A stretch of 64,000 nt of DNA from Poindextera sp035604135 (lineage in GTDB: Bacteria > Pseudomonadota > Alphaproteobacteria > Caulobacterales > Caulobacteraceae). The notes beneath the pieces were generated by a model. The model did no database searches and had not been told where the DNA came from. It was given only the letters and a program-made list of their open reading frames with translations. Location of the stretch: assembly GCA_035604135.1 (NCBI GenBank), contig DATNJB010000077.1, positions 34,146-98,145 of the forward strand, given 5' to 3'. This document shows positions 1-8,356 of this stretch, piece by piece (position 1 is the first letter of the stretch; every line of letters starts with the position of its first letter). The position numbers and the translations under genes are program-made.

Positions 1-784
<784 letters not shown>

Positions 785-885
785 GACGAGGCTCAAACGC
801 TCCTTGGTCTGCGGCGGGCGGGTCCTCTAGGCCTCATGACGAGCACCTATTGTCTTGGCCCACCCCCTCCGGGGTTCGTCTCCGA

Positions 886-921
886 GTGTGCGCCCGATGT
901 TGCGCAACATGAAGCGCACAC
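886..921. promoter_or_regulatory. Nested inverted repeat upstream of dnaK
   Basis: Two concentric perfect palindromic parts share one centre. The outer arms are GTGTGCGC (886-893) and GCGCACAC (914-921). The core ATGTTGCGCAACAT (897-910) is itself a 14-bp perfect palindrome. Only the three-base spacers between them do not pair. The dyad ends about 100 bp upstream of the dnaK start and no T-tract follows on either strand, so an operator is more likely than a terminator. It does not match CIRCE. The binding protein is unknown. Confidence 0.45.
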
Positions 922-1023
922 ATGAAGGGCGATGACGCCGATATGGGATGGGACGCCGCCGCCGCAAGGGCTTGGCCGCAGCGGAGCGCCTGACGCCAGC
1001 GCGGCGGGACGGCCCGCGGCGGG

Positions 1024-1485
1024 TCAGCGGCGGCGGGCCTGGAAGAAGCCTTTGAGCAGGCCTGCGCTCTCCGCGGCGAAGAGGCCGCTCTCGACCGCGG
1101 GGGCCCAGTGGCAGGTCGGCTGCTCGAACACGCGCGCGCCATGCCGGACGCCGCCTCCCTTCGGGTCCTCGGCCGCATAGACCAGCCGGCCGATGCGGGC
1201 GTGGCTGATCGCGCCCGCGCACATGGCGCAAGGCTCGAGCGTGACGAAGAGCTCGAGCCCGGTCAGGCGATAGTTGCCGAGCGCCTGCGCGCCGGCCCGC
1301 AAGGCAAGGATCTCTGCGTGCGCGGTGGGGTCGGCAAGGCCGATCGGCCGATTGTGCGCGCGCGCGACCACCGTCCCGGTCGCCGGGTCGACAAGGACGG
1401 CGCCGACCGGCGCCTCGCCGGCGGTGGCTGCGGCTTGCGCCTCGTCAAGCGCGATGCGCATGGTCGAAGGGTCATGACCGGCCAT
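1024..1485 (-). CDS. tadA: tRNA-specific adenosine deaminase TadA
   Basis: A 153-residue cytidine/deoxycytidylate deaminase-fold protein, the usual TadA length. TadA deaminates A34 of the tRNA-Arg(ACG) anticodon to inosine and is usually essential. The zinc site is visible as HAE (His56, catalytic Glu58) and PCAMC (Cys86, Cys89). The chosen ATG at 1485 overlaps, head to head, the start region of the pseudouridine synthase gene on the opposite strand (1474), so the two genes share a very compact divergent promoter region. A long reading frame that fuses upstream sequence to TadA on this strand is a shadow of the neighbouring gene and was not used. dnaK lies downstream on the same strand. Confidence 0.95.
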   Translation of the reverse strand: MAGHDPSTMRIALDEAQAAATAGEAPVGAVLVDPATGTVVARAHNRPIGLADPTAHAEILALRAGAQALGNYRLTGLELFVTLEPCAMCAGAISHARIGRLVYAAEDPKGGGVRHGARVFEQPTCHWAPAVESGLFAAESAGLLKGFFQARRR

Positions 1486-2436
1486 GCGTCTGACCCAATC
1501 GTTCCGCCGTCGCACGGTCAAGCCGCGCCTGAGCGCGTGGCCAAGGCGCTGGCTCGCGCCGGCGTCGCCTCCCGGCGCGATATCGAGCGTCTGATCGCCG
1601 CCGGGCGGGTCAGCCTGAACGGCGCGGTGCTGACGACGCCGGCGGTGAAGGTCGGCTCGGCGGACGTGCTTACCGTCGACGGCCGGCCGGTCGCGGCGGC
1701 CGCGCCGGCCCGGCTCTGGCGCTATCACAAGCCGGTCGGCCTGGTGACCACCCACCGCGACCCGAAGGGCCGCGCGACCGTGTTCGAGCGCCTGCCGACG
1801 GACATGCCGCGGGTCATTTCGGTCGGGCGGCTCGACCTGAACTCCGAGGGTCTGCTCCTGCTCACCAACGACGGCGCGCTTGCGCGGGCGATGGAGCTGC
1901 CCTCGAGCGGAATCGTTCGCCGCTATCGGGCACGGGTGCGCGGCGCGGTCAGCCAGGCGAAGCTGGATGCCCTGCGCGCGGGGCTGACCGTCGATGGGGT
2001 CCGCTACGGGCCGATCGAAGCGGTTCTGGAGCCGAGGACGGGGGCGGGGGTGAACCGCTGGATTTCGCTCGCGCTCGCCGAGGGCAAGAACCGTGAGGTG
2101 CGCAAGGTGCTCGCCGCCCTTGGCCTCGACGTCGGGCGGCTGGTGCGAACGGCCTTCGGGCCCCACCGCCTGGGCGACCTGAAGCCCGGCGCAGTCGCCG
2201 AAGTCATGCTGGGCGCGGGCGGCGAGCCGCCGCAGGCGGCGAAGTCGAAGAAAGGGTGGGCGAAAGCGAAACCGCGCCGAAACGGGCCTAAGACGGCTCG
2301 CGGGTCCCAAGCGGCGCGCTCGCCAGCGACTCCTTCATCGCCGCGACCGCCGAAGGCAGCCGCACGACCTCGACGAAGCTCGCGCGCTCGTCCGCCAGGC
2401 CCTCCGAAAGCGGGCGGTCCAGGGCGGCGCGGGTGA
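1474..2436 (+). CDS. 23S rRNA pseudouridine synthase, RsuA/RluB/E/F family
   Basis: A 320-residue enzyme expected to convert a specific uridine in rRNA to pseudouridine. Residues ~20-65 form an S4 RNA-binding domain (ERVAKALARAGVASRR). The catalytic motif GRLDLNSEGLLLLTND places the nucleophilic Asp at 121. The K/R/P/A-rich C-terminal tail from about residue 255 is typical of the RluB subgroup, but its last ~50 codons lie antisense to the 3' end of the enoyl-CoA hydratase gene. I chose ATG 1474; a GTG at about 1537 just before the S4 core is an alternative. RluB is the likely identity from the tail and the S4 arrangement, but RluE/F/RsuA cannot be excluded without alignment. Confidence 0.88.
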   Translation: MTGHASDPIVPPSHGQAAPERVAKALARAGVASRRDIERLIAAGRVSLNGAVLTTPAVKVGSADVLTVDGRPVAAAAPARLWRYHKPVGLVTTHRDPKGRATVFERLPTDMPRVISVGRLDLNSEGLLLLTNDGALARAMELPSSGIVRRYRARVRGAVSQAKLDALRAGLTVDGVRYGPIEAVLEPRTGAGVNRWISLALAEGKNREVRKVLAALGLDVGRLVRTAFGPHRLGDLKPGAVAEVMLGAGGEPPQAAKSKKGWAKAKPRRNGPKTARGSQAARSPATPSSPRPPKAAARPRRSSRARPPGPPKAGGPGRRG

Positions 2437-3097
2437 GCCGCTTGGCGTAGGCCACGCCCTCCGGCGGGCGGCCTGCGAACTCGGCGGCGATCTCGAGCGC
2501 CCGGGCGAGCGGATCGTCAGCCAGCTCGTGAACCAGCCCGAGTTCGAGGGCGGCCTCTGCCGCCAGGACCCTGCCGCGCAAGATCAGCTCGACGGCCTTC
2601 GCCTCGCCGATCACCCGTGGCAGCCGCTGGGTCCCGCCGCCGCCAGGGAAGATACCCACCCGCGTCTCGGGCAGGCCGATGGCTGTGACGTCGCGGCCGG
2701 CGATACGGATGTCGCAGGCGAGCGTGAGCTCGAAACCGCCGCCCATGCAGAGGCCGTTGATCGCGGCGATGACCGGCTTCGGCGCGGTCGCCACCAGATC
2801 GGTCAGGCCAAGAAAGCCGCCGGCTGGGCGGCTCGCCTGCGGCTGCGCCTGCGGCGCCGGCGCGGCCTCGGCCAAGCGTTCGCCGAGCACGGTCAGCTCG
2901 CCAACGTCATAGTGGCGCACGAAAATGTCCGGCAGTCCGCCGGTCAGGATGATGCAACGCACGGCCGCATCGTCGACCGCGCGCGAGACGGCCTCGAACA
3001 TCTCCTGCGCGCCCGCGGCCGTCATGGTCCCGAGCGGCGGGTTGGCGTAGGCGATCACCGCCGTCTGCTGTTCGTGGCGGGTCTCGACAAGAGCCAT
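2288..3097 (-). CDS. Enoyl-CoA hydratase/isomerase family protein
   Basis: A 269-residue crotonase-fold protein, presumably acting on an acyl-CoA double bond in fatty acid or aromatic degradation. The oxyanion-hole segment INGLCMGGGFELTLACD and the FPGGGGTQRLPR segment, which carries the Glu/Gly active-site region in hydratases, are both present. A strong GGGAGGTGA ribosome binding site precedes ATG 3097. It is third in a same-strand set with two TetR genes, 53 bp after the nearer one, so that regulator probably controls it. Its 3' end overlaps the pseudouridine synthase gene on the other strand by 149 bp. The exact substrate cannot be read from the sequence. Confidence 0.9.
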   Translation of the reverse strand: MALVETRHEQQTAVIAYANPPLGTMTAAGAQEMFEAVSRAVDDAAVRCIILTGGLPDIFVRHYDVGELTVLGERLAEAAPAPQAQPQASRPAGGFLGLTDLVATAPKPVIAAINGLCMGGGFELTLACDIRIAGRDVTAIGLPETRVGIFPGGGGTQRLPRVIGEAKAVELILRGRVLAAEAALELGLVHELADDPLARALEIAAEFAGRPPEGVAYAKRLTRAALDRPLSEGLADERASFVEVVRLPSAVAAMKESLASAPLGTREPS

Positions 3098-3150
3098 GCA
3101 TCACCTCCCGTTGCGCTTGAGCGGCAGGCGCAGCCGCCCGCGTTCGCGAC

Positions 3151-3729
3151 TTAGGCCGCGTAGGCGACGCCGTCGAACAAAAGTCCGATCTGGCGGTCCA
3201 TGGCGGCGATGAGCGCGCCGGCGTCGGCGCCGTCCTGCGCTGCGCGGCGGTAGTTCCAGACGTAAGCCGCGAGCAGGGTGTCGATGAAGAGTTCGACGTC
3301 GACGTCCTTGCGTACGTCGCCGCGCTCGATGCCGCCCCGCAAGACGTCGACCAGCATGCCGTGGAAGCGGTGGTTGCGGCCGATCGGCGTGACCGCGCCG
3401 TCCGCCGGCCAGGTGAAGGAGCAGGCGACGTAGGCTACAAACAGGCGCAAACGCCGGGTCTCGAAGCCATAGTGGACCGCCATGATCGACCGCAGCCGAT
3501 CGACCGTCGGTCCGCGCAAATGCGGGGCGAGGTGCTCGAGTTCGGCCTGCAGCGCCTCGACGCGGTCGGCCATCACCTGACTCAGCAGCTCCGCTTTGCC
3601 GCTGAATGTGGTGAAGACGCTGCCGACGGCGACGCCGGCGCGTTCGGCCACCATGCGGATGGTGGTCTCCTCGTAACCGACCTCGTCGAAGAGGTCGCGC
3701 GCGGCGGTGAGCACGCGCGCTCGGGTCAT
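3151..3729 (-). CDS. TetR/AcrR family transcriptional regulator
   Basis: A roughly 192-residue TetR-type repressor. The N-terminal helix-turn-helix is clear (ARVLTAARDLFDEVGYEETT then VAERAGVAVGSVFTTFSGKAELL), followed by an all-helical ligand and dimerisation domain that ends in Tyr- and Trp-containing helices. ATG 3729 is the first methionine, but it leaves almost no residues before helix 1; an in-frame TTG about 27 nt upstream (LPGKREKKLM) would give a more usual N-terminus. The gene lies 67 bp downstream of a second TetR gene and 53 bp upstream of the enoyl-CoA hydratase gene on the same strand. It may act as a local regulator of that acyl-CoA gene; the ligand is unknown. Confidence 0.88.
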   Translation of the reverse strand: MTRARVLTAARDLFDEVGYEETTIRMVAERAGVAVGSVFTTFSGKAELLSQVMADRVEALQAELEHLAPHLRGPTVDRLRSIMAVHYGFETRRLRLFVAYVACSFTWPADGAVTPIGRNHRFHGMLVDVLRGGIERGDVRKDVDVELFIDTLLAAYVWNYRRAAQDGADAGALIAAMDRQIGLLFDGVAYAA

Positions 3730-3796
3730 CAGCTTCTTCTCACGCTTCCCCGGCAACCCATCCCCCGCCAACGGCCTTGTTCGGCCGCCACTATTG

Positions 3797-4510
3797 TTAT
3801 GCCGCCACGGCCATCCAGCCGGCCAGCAGGATGCGGACCTGGGCGGCAAGCCTGGCGACGAGCGCCTCGGCGTCGCATGCCTCGAAAATGGCATGCCGAT
3901 AGCTGGCGAGGAAGCTCTCCCAGATCATCTCCTTGACCAGGCTGATGTCGAGATCCGGCGAGAGCTCGCCGCTCGCGACGCCGGTGCGCAGGACGTCGTC
4001 GATCAACGCCAGGATGCGGGCCGCGCCGGTCCGCATGCGCGCATCGGCCTCCGGGTGCCCCAGCCAGGAATGGCCGATCGCCGCCCGCACCAGCGGCAGA
4101 TGATCACGCTGGAAGGCGAAGACGGCCGAAAACAGGCGCAGCAGCGAAGCCTCGGTCGGCGCATCGGCATGGTCGGCTGCGCCCAGGTGCGCCGCCAGCG
4201 CTTCGAAGTCGTCCATGATCACGGCGCCGAACAGGTCGGCCTTGTCTGCGAAGCTGGCGAACACGGCGCCGGTCGACATGCCCGCAGCGGCGGCGATGTC
4301 GCGCATCGTCGCGGCCTCGTAACCCCGTTCGTTGAACAGCCGCTTGGCCGCGTCCAGCAACAGGCGGCGCGTCCGCTGCTTGGCCAGCGCGCGGCGGGTC
4401 AGCGGGCGCGCGTGCGGGTCAGCCGTAGCGACCTTGCGCTCTGACGCTTGCGGGAGAGAAGGTTGAGCTTGTTCAAAACTCGCTCGGGCCGAGGTGGTAG
4501 GGCAGGTCAT
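3797..4510 (-). CDS. TetR/AcrR family transcriptional regulator
   Basis: A 237-residue TetR protein with about 45 disordered residues ahead of the DNA-binding domain (TRRLLLDAAKRLFNERGYEAATMRDIAAAAGMSTGAVFASFADKADLF, quoted in parts: helix 1 at TRRLLLDAAKRLF, recognition helix at STGAVFASF). The ligand-binding domain ends in LLAGWMAVAA. ATG 4510 was chosen because no later methionine precedes the HTH. It heads the TetR-TetR-echA set and is divergent from the HIG1/adenosyltransferase genes. The 202-bp divergent gap contains a short dyad GAACGTGTTC (4624-4633) close to an AT-rich TATAAA-like stretch on this strand, which could be an autoregulatory operator; this is only suggestive. It resembles its TetR neighbour only in fold. 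Confidence 0.88.
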   Translation of the reverse strand: MTCPTTSARASFEQAQPSLPQASERKVATADPHARPLTRRALAKQRTRRLLLDAAKRLFNERGYEAATMRDIAAAAGMSTGAVFASFADKADLFGAVIMDDFEALAAHLGAADHADAPTEASLLRLFSAVFAFQRDHLPLVRAAIGHSWLGHPEADARMRTGAARILALIDDVLRTGVASGELSPDLDISLVKEMIWESFLASYRHAIFEACDAEALVARLAAQVRILLAGWMAVAA

Positions 4511-4712
4511 CGTGCGTCGTTCTTGCGCCTTTCGTGCGGGATGCAACACGTCTGCGCGCAATTCTCCGCGCAAAACGCTGTGTTCTTTCGGATTTTTGCC
4601 GGAAAGCGGGCAATGCCAGTTTCGAACGTGTTCATTTATAGAAAGGCGATGTCTCGTGCAAGCCGTTGGGGGCGACATGGCCTTCCCGCCGCCGCCGGAC
4701 TAAGCTTGCGCG

Positions 4713-4916
4713 ATGACCGACATATTCACCTGGCTGATCCCGGCGGCCCTGGCGGCGGTCCTCATCACCCTGTGCGTTGGCATCTACGCGCTGTTCCGTG
4801 GCGGCGACTTCGGCCGGTCCTACTCCAACAAACTCATGCGGCTCCGCGTCGTGCTGCAGTTCGTGGCCATCCTGGTCCTGGTCGCGGCGATGATCTGGCG
4901 CGGTGGGCGCCACTGA
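4713..4916 (+). CDS. HIG1-domain small twin-transmembrane protein
   Basis: A 67-residue protein with two transmembrane helices, residues ~5-27 and ~47-63. They are joined by a short polar loop with the HIG1 signature SNKLMRLRVVLQ. HIG1 (hypoxia-induced gene 1) proteins in mitochondria bind respiratory supercomplexes; the alphaproteobacterial members are shorter and of unproven function. The gene sits 4 bp ahead of the cobalamin adenosyltransferase start and should be cotranscribed with it. ATG 4713 is the only plausible start. Length, topology and motif all fit the family well. Confidence 0.85.
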   Translation: MTDIFTWLIPAALAAVLITLCVGIYALFRGGDFGRSYSNKLMRLRVVLQFVAILVLVAAMIWRGGRH

Positions 4917-4920
4917 CGTC

Positions 4921-5487
4921 ATGGTCACGCTGAACCGCATTTACACGCGCACCGGCGACGGCGGGAAGACCAGGTTGGCGACCGGCGAGCCGGTGCCGAA
5001 AACGCATCCGCGCGTCGAAGCCTACGGCGGGGTCGATGAGCTCAACGCGCTCATCGGCGTGGCGCGGACGCACCTCAGCGACGCCGGCGAGATGGATGCC
5101 ATGCTCGCCCGCGTCCAGAACGACCTCTTCGACCTCGGCGCGGATCTGGCGACACCCGAGCGGCCGCGCGAGGACTTACGTATCCTTGAGAGCCAGGTCG
5201 GGCGGCTGGAAGCCGAGATCGACGCGCTGAACGCGCAACTCGCGCCGCTCACATCCTTCGTGCTGCCGGGAGGCTCGCCGGCGGCGGCCGCGCTGCACGT
5301 CGCCCGTACCGTCTGCCGGCGGGCCGAGCGCGTGACGATCGGGCTCGCCGAGGCCGAGGGCGAGAGCGTCAGCGCCCCCGCGCTCAAGTACCTCAACCGA
5401 CTTTCCGATCTCCTGTTCGTGGCGGCTCGTTTCGCCAACGACAGGGGAGAGCAGGATGTCCTTTGGCGCCCAGGCGCGACGCGCTGA
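4921..5487 (+). CDS. Cob(I)yrinic acid a,c-diamide / cob(I)alamin adenosyltransferase, PduO type
   Basis: A 188-residue PduO-family ATP:cob(I)alamin adenosyltransferase, which attaches the adenosyl group to reduced cobalamin to make the B12 coenzyme. The N-terminal ATP-binding motif RIYTRTGDGGKTRL, the YGGVDELNA segment and the helical motif RTVCRRAERVTIGL are all recognisable, as is the late LKYLNRLSDLLFVAAR. ATG 4921 places the motif at residue 5, as usual; an in-frame ATG at 4903 would only add six residues and overlaps the upstream HIG1 gene. The neighbouring HIG1 gene is part of the same unit. No cobalamin riboswitch is visible upstream. Confidence 0.94.
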   Translation: MVTLNRIYTRTGDGGKTRLATGEPVPKTHPRVEAYGGVDELNALIGVARTHLSDAGEMDAMLARVQNDLFDLGADLATPERPREDLRILESQVGRLEAEIDALNAQLAPLTSFVLPGGSPAAAALHVARTVCRRAERVTIGLAEAEGESVSAPALKYLNRLSDLLFVAARFANDRGEQDVLWRPGATR

Positions 5488-5494
5488 AGCAGGC

Positions 5495-5746
5495 CTAGTG
5501 TTCCGTCGGCCGATGCGTCAGCGTGGTGATCGGCATCGGCGTCGCGCAGACCTTGTCTTGCTCGTCCCACCAGTCGCCTCTGGCCTCGCAGCGCGCCTTG
5601 GCGTCGCTCGCCGTGGCGCGAGACGGCCCGCTCGTCTCGGCTGGACGGAGGAAAGCCAGCCACACGCACGCGACCAGGAAAACCGCCAGAAAGAAGAGCT
5701 GGACCCAAAGCGTCGCCGACCGTCGCATGCCGGTTCTATCGCCCAT
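5495..5746 (-). CDS. Small membrane-anchored protein of unknown function
   Basis: An 83-residue protein that I cannot assign. It has one N-terminal transmembrane helix at residues ~12-33 (ATLWVQLFFLAVFLVACVW). A short extracytoplasmic tail follows with two cysteines in CEARGDWWDEQDKVC, which could form a disulphide. ATG 5746 was chosen; ATG 5728 is an alternative, and the longer frame upstream is low-complexity and not convincing. It is convergent with the adenosyltransferase gene (8 bp between stops) and divergent from etfB. The conserved-looking spaced cysteines and tryptophans argue that it is a real gene. Confidence 0.6.
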   Translation of the reverse strand: MGDRTGMRRSATLWVQLFFLAVFLVACVWLAFLRPAETSGPSRATASDAKARCEARGDWWDEQDKVCATPMPITTLTHRPTEH

Positions 5747-5913
5747 CGCGCCCTTTGCCGGCAAGCGGAGCGGCGGGCTTGCCCCAGGGGCCGCGTTGAC
5801 AGCGGCGGGCGGCGTTGTCAGTTTGCCGGCCTCTTCGCAATTGCGGCGCCTTAGGACTTGGATCGCGCGCGATCGCGGCTCTCGCAACAGGTGCTCAAAG
5901 GCTTTTGAAACCG

Positions 5914-6663
5914 ATGAAGGTGCTGGTCCCGGTCAAGCGGGTGCTCGACTACAACGTCAAAGCCAAGGTCAAGCCGGATCAGACCGGCGTCGACCTTGCC
6001 AACCAAAAGATGTCCATGAATCCGTTCTGCGAGATCGCCGTCGAGGAGGCGGTCCGGCTGAAGGAAAAGGGCGCCGCCGACGAGGTGCTCGCCGTCTCCA
6101 TCGGTCCGGCGCAGGCGCAGGAGACCGTCCGCACCGCGCTCGCCATCGGCGCCGACCGCGGCCTCTTGATCCAGAGCGACGTCGACGTCGAGCCGCTCGA
6201 GGTCGCGAAGATCCTGAAAAAGGTCGTCGAGGCGGAAAAGCCCGACCTGGTGCTCATGGGCAAACAGGCCATCGACGGCGACAACAACGCGGTCGGCCAG
6301 ATGCTGTCCGCGCTGCTCGACTGGCCGCAGGCGACGTTCGCCTCGAAGATCGAGGTCGCGGGCGGCAAGGTGAAGGTGACGCGCGAGGTCGACGGCGGCC
6401 TGCAAACGCTGGAGCTCGACCTGCCGGCCGTCGTCACAGCCGACCTCCGCCTCAACGAGCCACGCTACGCCTCGCTGCCGAACATCATGAAGGCCAAGAA
6501 GAAGGAACTCGACGTCAAGGCGGTCGCCGACATGGGCGTCGATCTCACCGGTCACCTGAAGGTGGTCAAGGTGACCGAGCCGCCGAAGCGGGTCGCCGGC
6601 GTCAAGGTCGAGTCGGCCGCCGAGCTGGTCTCCAAGCTGAAGACCGAAGCGGGGGTGATCTGA
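5914..6663 (+). CDS. etfB: Electron transfer flavoprotein, beta subunit
   Basis: A 249-residue EtfB. With EtfA it forms the FAD- and AMP-containing heterodimer that takes electrons from acyl-CoA and other dehydrogenases and passes them to ETF:quinone oxidoreductase. The N-terminus MKVLVPVKRVLDYNVK is canonical. MNPFCEIAVEEAVRLKE and MGKQAIDGDNNAVGQMLS, the AMP-binding region, are well conserved, and the tail KKKELDVKAVADMGVD matches the recognition-loop region. The stop overlaps the etfA start (TGATG), indicating translational coupling. The several acyl-CoA dehydrogenases elsewhere in this window are plausible electron donors. Confidence 0.97.
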   Translation: MKVLVPVKRVLDYNVKAKVKPDQTGVDLANQKMSMNPFCEIAVEEAVRLKEKGAADEVLAVSIGPAQAQETVRTALAIGADRGLLIQSDVDVEPLEVAKILKKVVEAEKPDLVLMGKQAIDGDNNAVGQMLSALLDWPQATFASKIEVAGGKVKVTREVDGGLQTLELDLPAVVTADLRLNEPRYASLPNIMKAKKKELDVKAVADMGVDLTGHLKVVKVTEPPKRVAGVKVESAAELVSKLKTEAGVI

Positions 6664-7595
6664 TGGCCGTGCTCGTCGTCGCCGACAACGACAATACCTC
6701 GCTCAAGGACAACACCCACAAGACCATCACCGCCGCCAAGGCGCTGTCCGGCGACGTCGACGTGCTGGTCATGGGCAAGGGCGTCGACGCGGTCGCCGCC
6801 CACGCGGCCAAGATCGAGGGCGTGCGCAAGGTGCTGGTCGCCGAGAGCGACGCGCTTGGAAAGCAGATCGCCGAGGCGATGGCCGCGACGGTGCTCATGC
6901 TGGCGCCGAACTACGACGCGATCCTCGTGCCGGCGACCTCGGTCGGCAAGAACTTCGCGCCGCGCGTCGCGGCCAAGCTCGACGTTGCGCCGATCTCGGA
7001 GATCATCGAGGTGGTTTCTCCCGATACTTTCGTGCGGCCCATCTATGCCGGCAACGCGCTGGAGACGATCCAGTCGTCCGACGCCAAGAAGGTGATCACG
7101 GTCCGGCCGACCGCGTTCAAGCCAGCCGCTGAGGGCGGCTTGGCGCCGATCGAGAAGGTCGCCGGGGCCGAAGCCGGCGCGCACACACGGTTCGTCTCCG
7201 ACGAGTTGGTCAAGTCCGACCGGCCCGAGCTCGCCGGCGCCAAGATCGTCGTCTCCGGCGGCCGCGCCATGGGTTCGGCCGAGGAGTTCCAGCGGGTGAT
7301 CGAGCCCCTGGCCGACAAGCTGGGCGCGGCCGTTGGCGCGAGTCGCGCCGCGGTGGACGCGGGTTACGCGCCCAACGACTATCAGGTCGGGCAGACGGGC
7401 AAGGTGGTCGCCCCGCAGCTCTACATCGCCATCGGCATCTCCGGCGCCATCCAGCACTTGGCAGGGATGAAGGACTCCAAGGTGATCGTGGCGATCAACA
7501 AGGACCCCGACGCGCCGATTTTCCAGGTGGCCGACTACGGCCTGGTGGCCGACTACAAGACCGCGGTTCCGGACCTGATGGCGGCGCTCGGCTAG
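6663..7595 (+). CDS. etfA: Electron transfer flavoprotein, alpha subunit
   Basis: A 310-residue EtfA. The C-terminal FAD-binding domain is clear: VSGGRAMGSAEEF, GASRAAVDAGYAPNDYQVGQTGKVV (quoted here as the family motif region around residues 215-250) and YIAIGISGAIQHLAGM, with DPDAPIFQVADYGLVADY near the end. It is translated from an ATG that shares its A with the etfB stop codon. It pairs with EtfB to make the functional flavoprotein. The stop lies 5 bp from the convergent DUF2807 gene. In related genomes a 3-hydroxybutyryl-CoA dehydrogenase gene often follows directly; here that gene is found 1.9 kb later, beyond an opposing padR operon. Confidence 0.97.
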   Translation: MAVLVVADNDNTSLKDNTHKTITAAKALSGDVDVLVMGKGVDAVAAHAAKIEGVRKVLVAESDALGKQIAEAMAATVLMLAPNYDAILVPATSVGKNFAPRVAAKLDVAPISEIIEVVSPDTFVRPIYAGNALETIQSSDAKKVITVRPTAFKPAAEGGLAPIEKVAGAEAGAHTRFVSDELVKSDRPELAGAKIVVSGGRAMGSAEEFQRVIEPLADKLGAAVGASRAAVDAGYAPNDYQVGQTGKVVAPQLYIAIGISGAIQHLAGMKDSKVIVAINKDPDAPIFQVADYGLVADYKTAVPDLMAALG

Positions 7596-7600
7596 GCCGG

Positions 7601-8356
7601 TTACTGGAAGGTCGTGCTCCCCTGAACGATCCGGCCGGAGCCGGAAACGTCGCTGTGCACGGTGACGGGACGGCTCGCCAAGTCGACCTCCCCGTCGCCC
7701 GAGATGTCGACGTCGGCCGTATCGGTGGGCGCGATGGTCGTGCGCCCGGAGCCGGAGATGTCGACGCGCGCTTCTTGCGCGGCCAGCTTGCCGAGGTCGG
7801 CGTCGCCGTCGCCGGAGACGTCGATCTTGACCGTTCGCGCCTTGCCCTGCGCGGTGATCTTGCCCGAGCCGCTGATGTCCAGGGCAAGCTCGTCCTGGCT
7901 GAAACCGGCGATGATGAGGGTCTCGTCGCCGCTCAGCGAGAAGCTGCCGACGTTCGGCGCGGTCATGGTGATCTTCACGCGCTGGGCGTCCGCTGGCTCG
8001 TCGCGGTAGACGAGGTCGGAGCCCGACGCTTCGATCTGATCGACCGTGCCCTTCGGCCCGGTGATCACCAGCTTGCCCGGCCCGGGTGCCTGGGTGAACG
8101 TGATGTCAGCGGGGATGTCGACGCCTAGGCTGTTCGCGCCGCTCCAGGCGATCTCGCGCGTCTCTGAGGGGCCGCCGCCGTCGACGTCGGAGGTGAATAC
8201 GTGGCCGATGCTGATCGTCGAGCCATTACGGACCTGCCACGAGCGATGCCAGTTGCCGTGAAATGCGGCCCCGCCGCCGACCACGGCCGCCAAGACAAAG
8301 CAGAAGACGGCAAGGCCGGCGCCGACTCCGGCGATCAGAACAAGGGTGCGGGTCAT
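7601..8356 (-). CDS. DUF2807 (GIN-domain) exported protein
   Basis: A 251-residue protein with an N-terminal signal anchor (residues ~4-30) followed by a repetitive beta-rich domain. Recurrent units such as DISGSGKIT, DVSGDGDADL, DISGSGRTTI and DVSGSGRIV are the hallmark of the DUF2807 right-handed beta-helix 'head' domain. Its function is unknown; members are commonly found with PspC- or HAAS-type membrane proteins and are thought to act at the envelope. It is last in a three-gene operon with the padR and DUF1700 genes: its ATG overlaps the DUF1700 stop (ATGA). The likely trigger is the PadR regulator at the head of the operon. Confidence 0.85.
   Translation of the reverse strand: MTRTLVLIAGVGAGLAVFCFVLAAVVGGGAAFHGNWHRSWQVRNGSTISIGHVFTSDVDGGGPSETREIAWSGANSLGVDIPADITFTQAPGPGKLVITGPKGTVDQIEASGSDLVYRDEPADAQRVKITMTAPNVGSFSLSGDETLIIAGFSQDELALDISGSGKITAQGKARTVKIDVSGDGDADLGKLAAQEARVDISGSGRTTIAPTDTADVDISGDGEVDLASRPVTVHSDVSGSGRIVQGSTTFQ

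Noticed and set aside
785..1023. Sigma-32 promoter of dnaK
   Set aside because: No CTTG with a properly spaced CC-AT-type -10 was found on the minus strand; only the nested dyad stands out.
1024..2310. 428-codon frame ending in tadA
   Set aside because: The upstream part is antisense to the pseudouridine synthase gene; only the last 153 codons match TadA.
3755..3796. Small GGCC...GGCC dyad between the two TetR genes
   Set aside because: Only four perfect pairs in a G+C-rich setting, which is not above chance.
5523..7595. 690-codon frame reaching into etfA from far upstream
   Set aside because: The upstream two thirds are a shifted frame over etfB; etfA has its own ATG overlapping the etfB stop.
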